Assembly (NCBI GenBank): GCA_041572275.1 | Contig: JBFFSQ010000012.1 | Location: 1-30,248 of the forward strand | DNA from: JBFFSQ01 sp041572275 | GTDB taxonomy: Bacteria; Pseudomonadota; Gammaproteobacteria; SZUA-229 | DNA length: 30,248 nt | Reading direction: 5' to 3' | In this document: positions 29,911-30,248 of the stretch, piece after piece | Layout of the letters: every line of letters begins with the position of its first letter | How positions within the stretch are numbered: position 1 is the first letter of the stretch | The notes under the pieces: generated by a model | What the model was told of the DNA's origin: nothing | What the model saw: only the letters and a program-made list of their open reading frames with translations | Databases searched by the model: none | Position numbers and translations under genes: made by a program

Positions 29911-30248
29911 ATGACACAAATAATTGCAGTTACCAATCAAAAAGGCGGTGTTGGTAAAACCACCACATCTGTGAATCTTGCGGCATCGCTTGCAGCCGTA
30001 AAACGCAGGGTATTGCTGATTGATCTTGATCCACAGGGTAATGCCACCATGGGTAGTGGCGTTGATAAACATGATCTTGATTACACCACCTGTGATGTTT
30101 TACTGGGTGATGTTGATATCAAGCAATGTATCCAACATATGGAAGAGGCAGGTTTCGCTGTTTTACCTTCTAACAGTGACCTGACCGCAGCAGAAGTCGA
30201 GTTGATGAGTGCTGAAAATCGTGAGCGCAGAATGCGAGATGCGCTGGA
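29911..30248 (+). CDS. parA: ParA/Soj chromosome-partitioning ATPase, 5' part
   Basis: The first 112 codons of a ParA-family ATPase; the gene runs past the window end and has no stop inside it. The deviant Walker A motif K-G-G-V-G-K-T-T is at about 11-18, followed by D-L-D-P-Q-G-N-A-T near 42-50, both diagnostic of ParA/Soj. It lies downstream of rsmG, the standard place for chromosomal parA-parB, so parB is expected next. It should act with the parS sites in recF to position the newly copied origins. Confidence 0.95.
   Translation, partial: MTQIIAVTNQKGGVGKTTTSVNLAASLAAVKRRVLLIDLDPQGNATMGSGVDKHDLDYTTCDVLLGDVDIKQCIQHMEEAGFAVLPSNSDLTAAEVELMSAENRERRMRDAL

Noticed and set aside
1..30248. CRISPR arrays, tRNA or rRNA genes, insertion sequences
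   Set aside because: No regularly spaced repeats, cloverleaf-like sequences, transposase-like proteins or terminal inverted repeats with target duplications were seen.

Overview
The window is an origin-proximal chromosome segment of a gammaproteobacterium. The evidence is the block gyrB-recF-dnaN-dnaA / rpmH-rnpA-yidD-yidC-mnmE, followed later by mnmG-rsmG-parA, together with hemX-hemY, ubiD (ubiquinone synthesis), prlC and outer-membrane proteins. Base composition looks moderate to AT-leaning. I cannot name the genus from the sequence. A rubredoxin-less rubrerythrin with an Fe-S oxidoreductase and a DUF3501 protein suggests exposure to low or fluctuating oxygen, but that is inference.

Layout. 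1-2541 (+): the probable last codons of hemD, then hemX and hemY. 2555-8792 (mostly -): a ferredoxin-reductase-type flavoprotein, a grxC/small-protein pair on the + strand, an operon ubiD - SET-domain protein - YjdF-like membrane protein, and the M3 oligopeptidase gene prlC. 8978-9871 (+): an orphan PstS-like periplasmic protein, ending at a strong bidirectional terminator. 9959-16322 (-): gyrB, recF, dnaN and dnaA. The gap between dnaN and dnaA holds three perfect DnaA boxes and an AT-rich stretch, so it is the best oriC candidate. recF contains two perfect 16-bp parS-type palindromes. 16508-20315 (+): rpmH, rnpA, yidD, yidC and mnmE behind a good sigma70-type promoter, with a striking pair of mutually exclusive hairpins between yidC and mnmE.

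20316-26679 (+) separates mnmE from mnmG, which are commonly neighbours in gammaproteobacteria. It holds two modules. The first is porin-like protein / truncated PstS-like periplasmic protein / CHASE8-like-HAMP-PAS-GGDEF diguanylate cyclase. These three genes are joined by a 2-base gap and a 14-base overlap and look like a three-compartment envelope-to-c-di-GMP signalling system. The second is rubrerythrin / CCG-type Fe-S protein / DUF3501 protein, probably for peroxide or redox defence. 26771-30248 (+) returns to the conserved origin block: mnmG, a secreted DUF302 protein, rsmG and the start of parA, which runs off the window.

The core genes cover replication initiation (dnaA, dnaN, recF, gyrB, oriC), origin segregation (parS sites, parA and presumably parB just outside), membrane-protein insertion (yidC, yidD), tRNA processing and modification (rnpA, mnmE, mnmG) and ribosome function (rpmH, rsmG). 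The most interesting non-core content is the porin/PBP/diguanylate cyclase operon, the parS pair embedded in recF, and the yidC-mnmE hairpin element.
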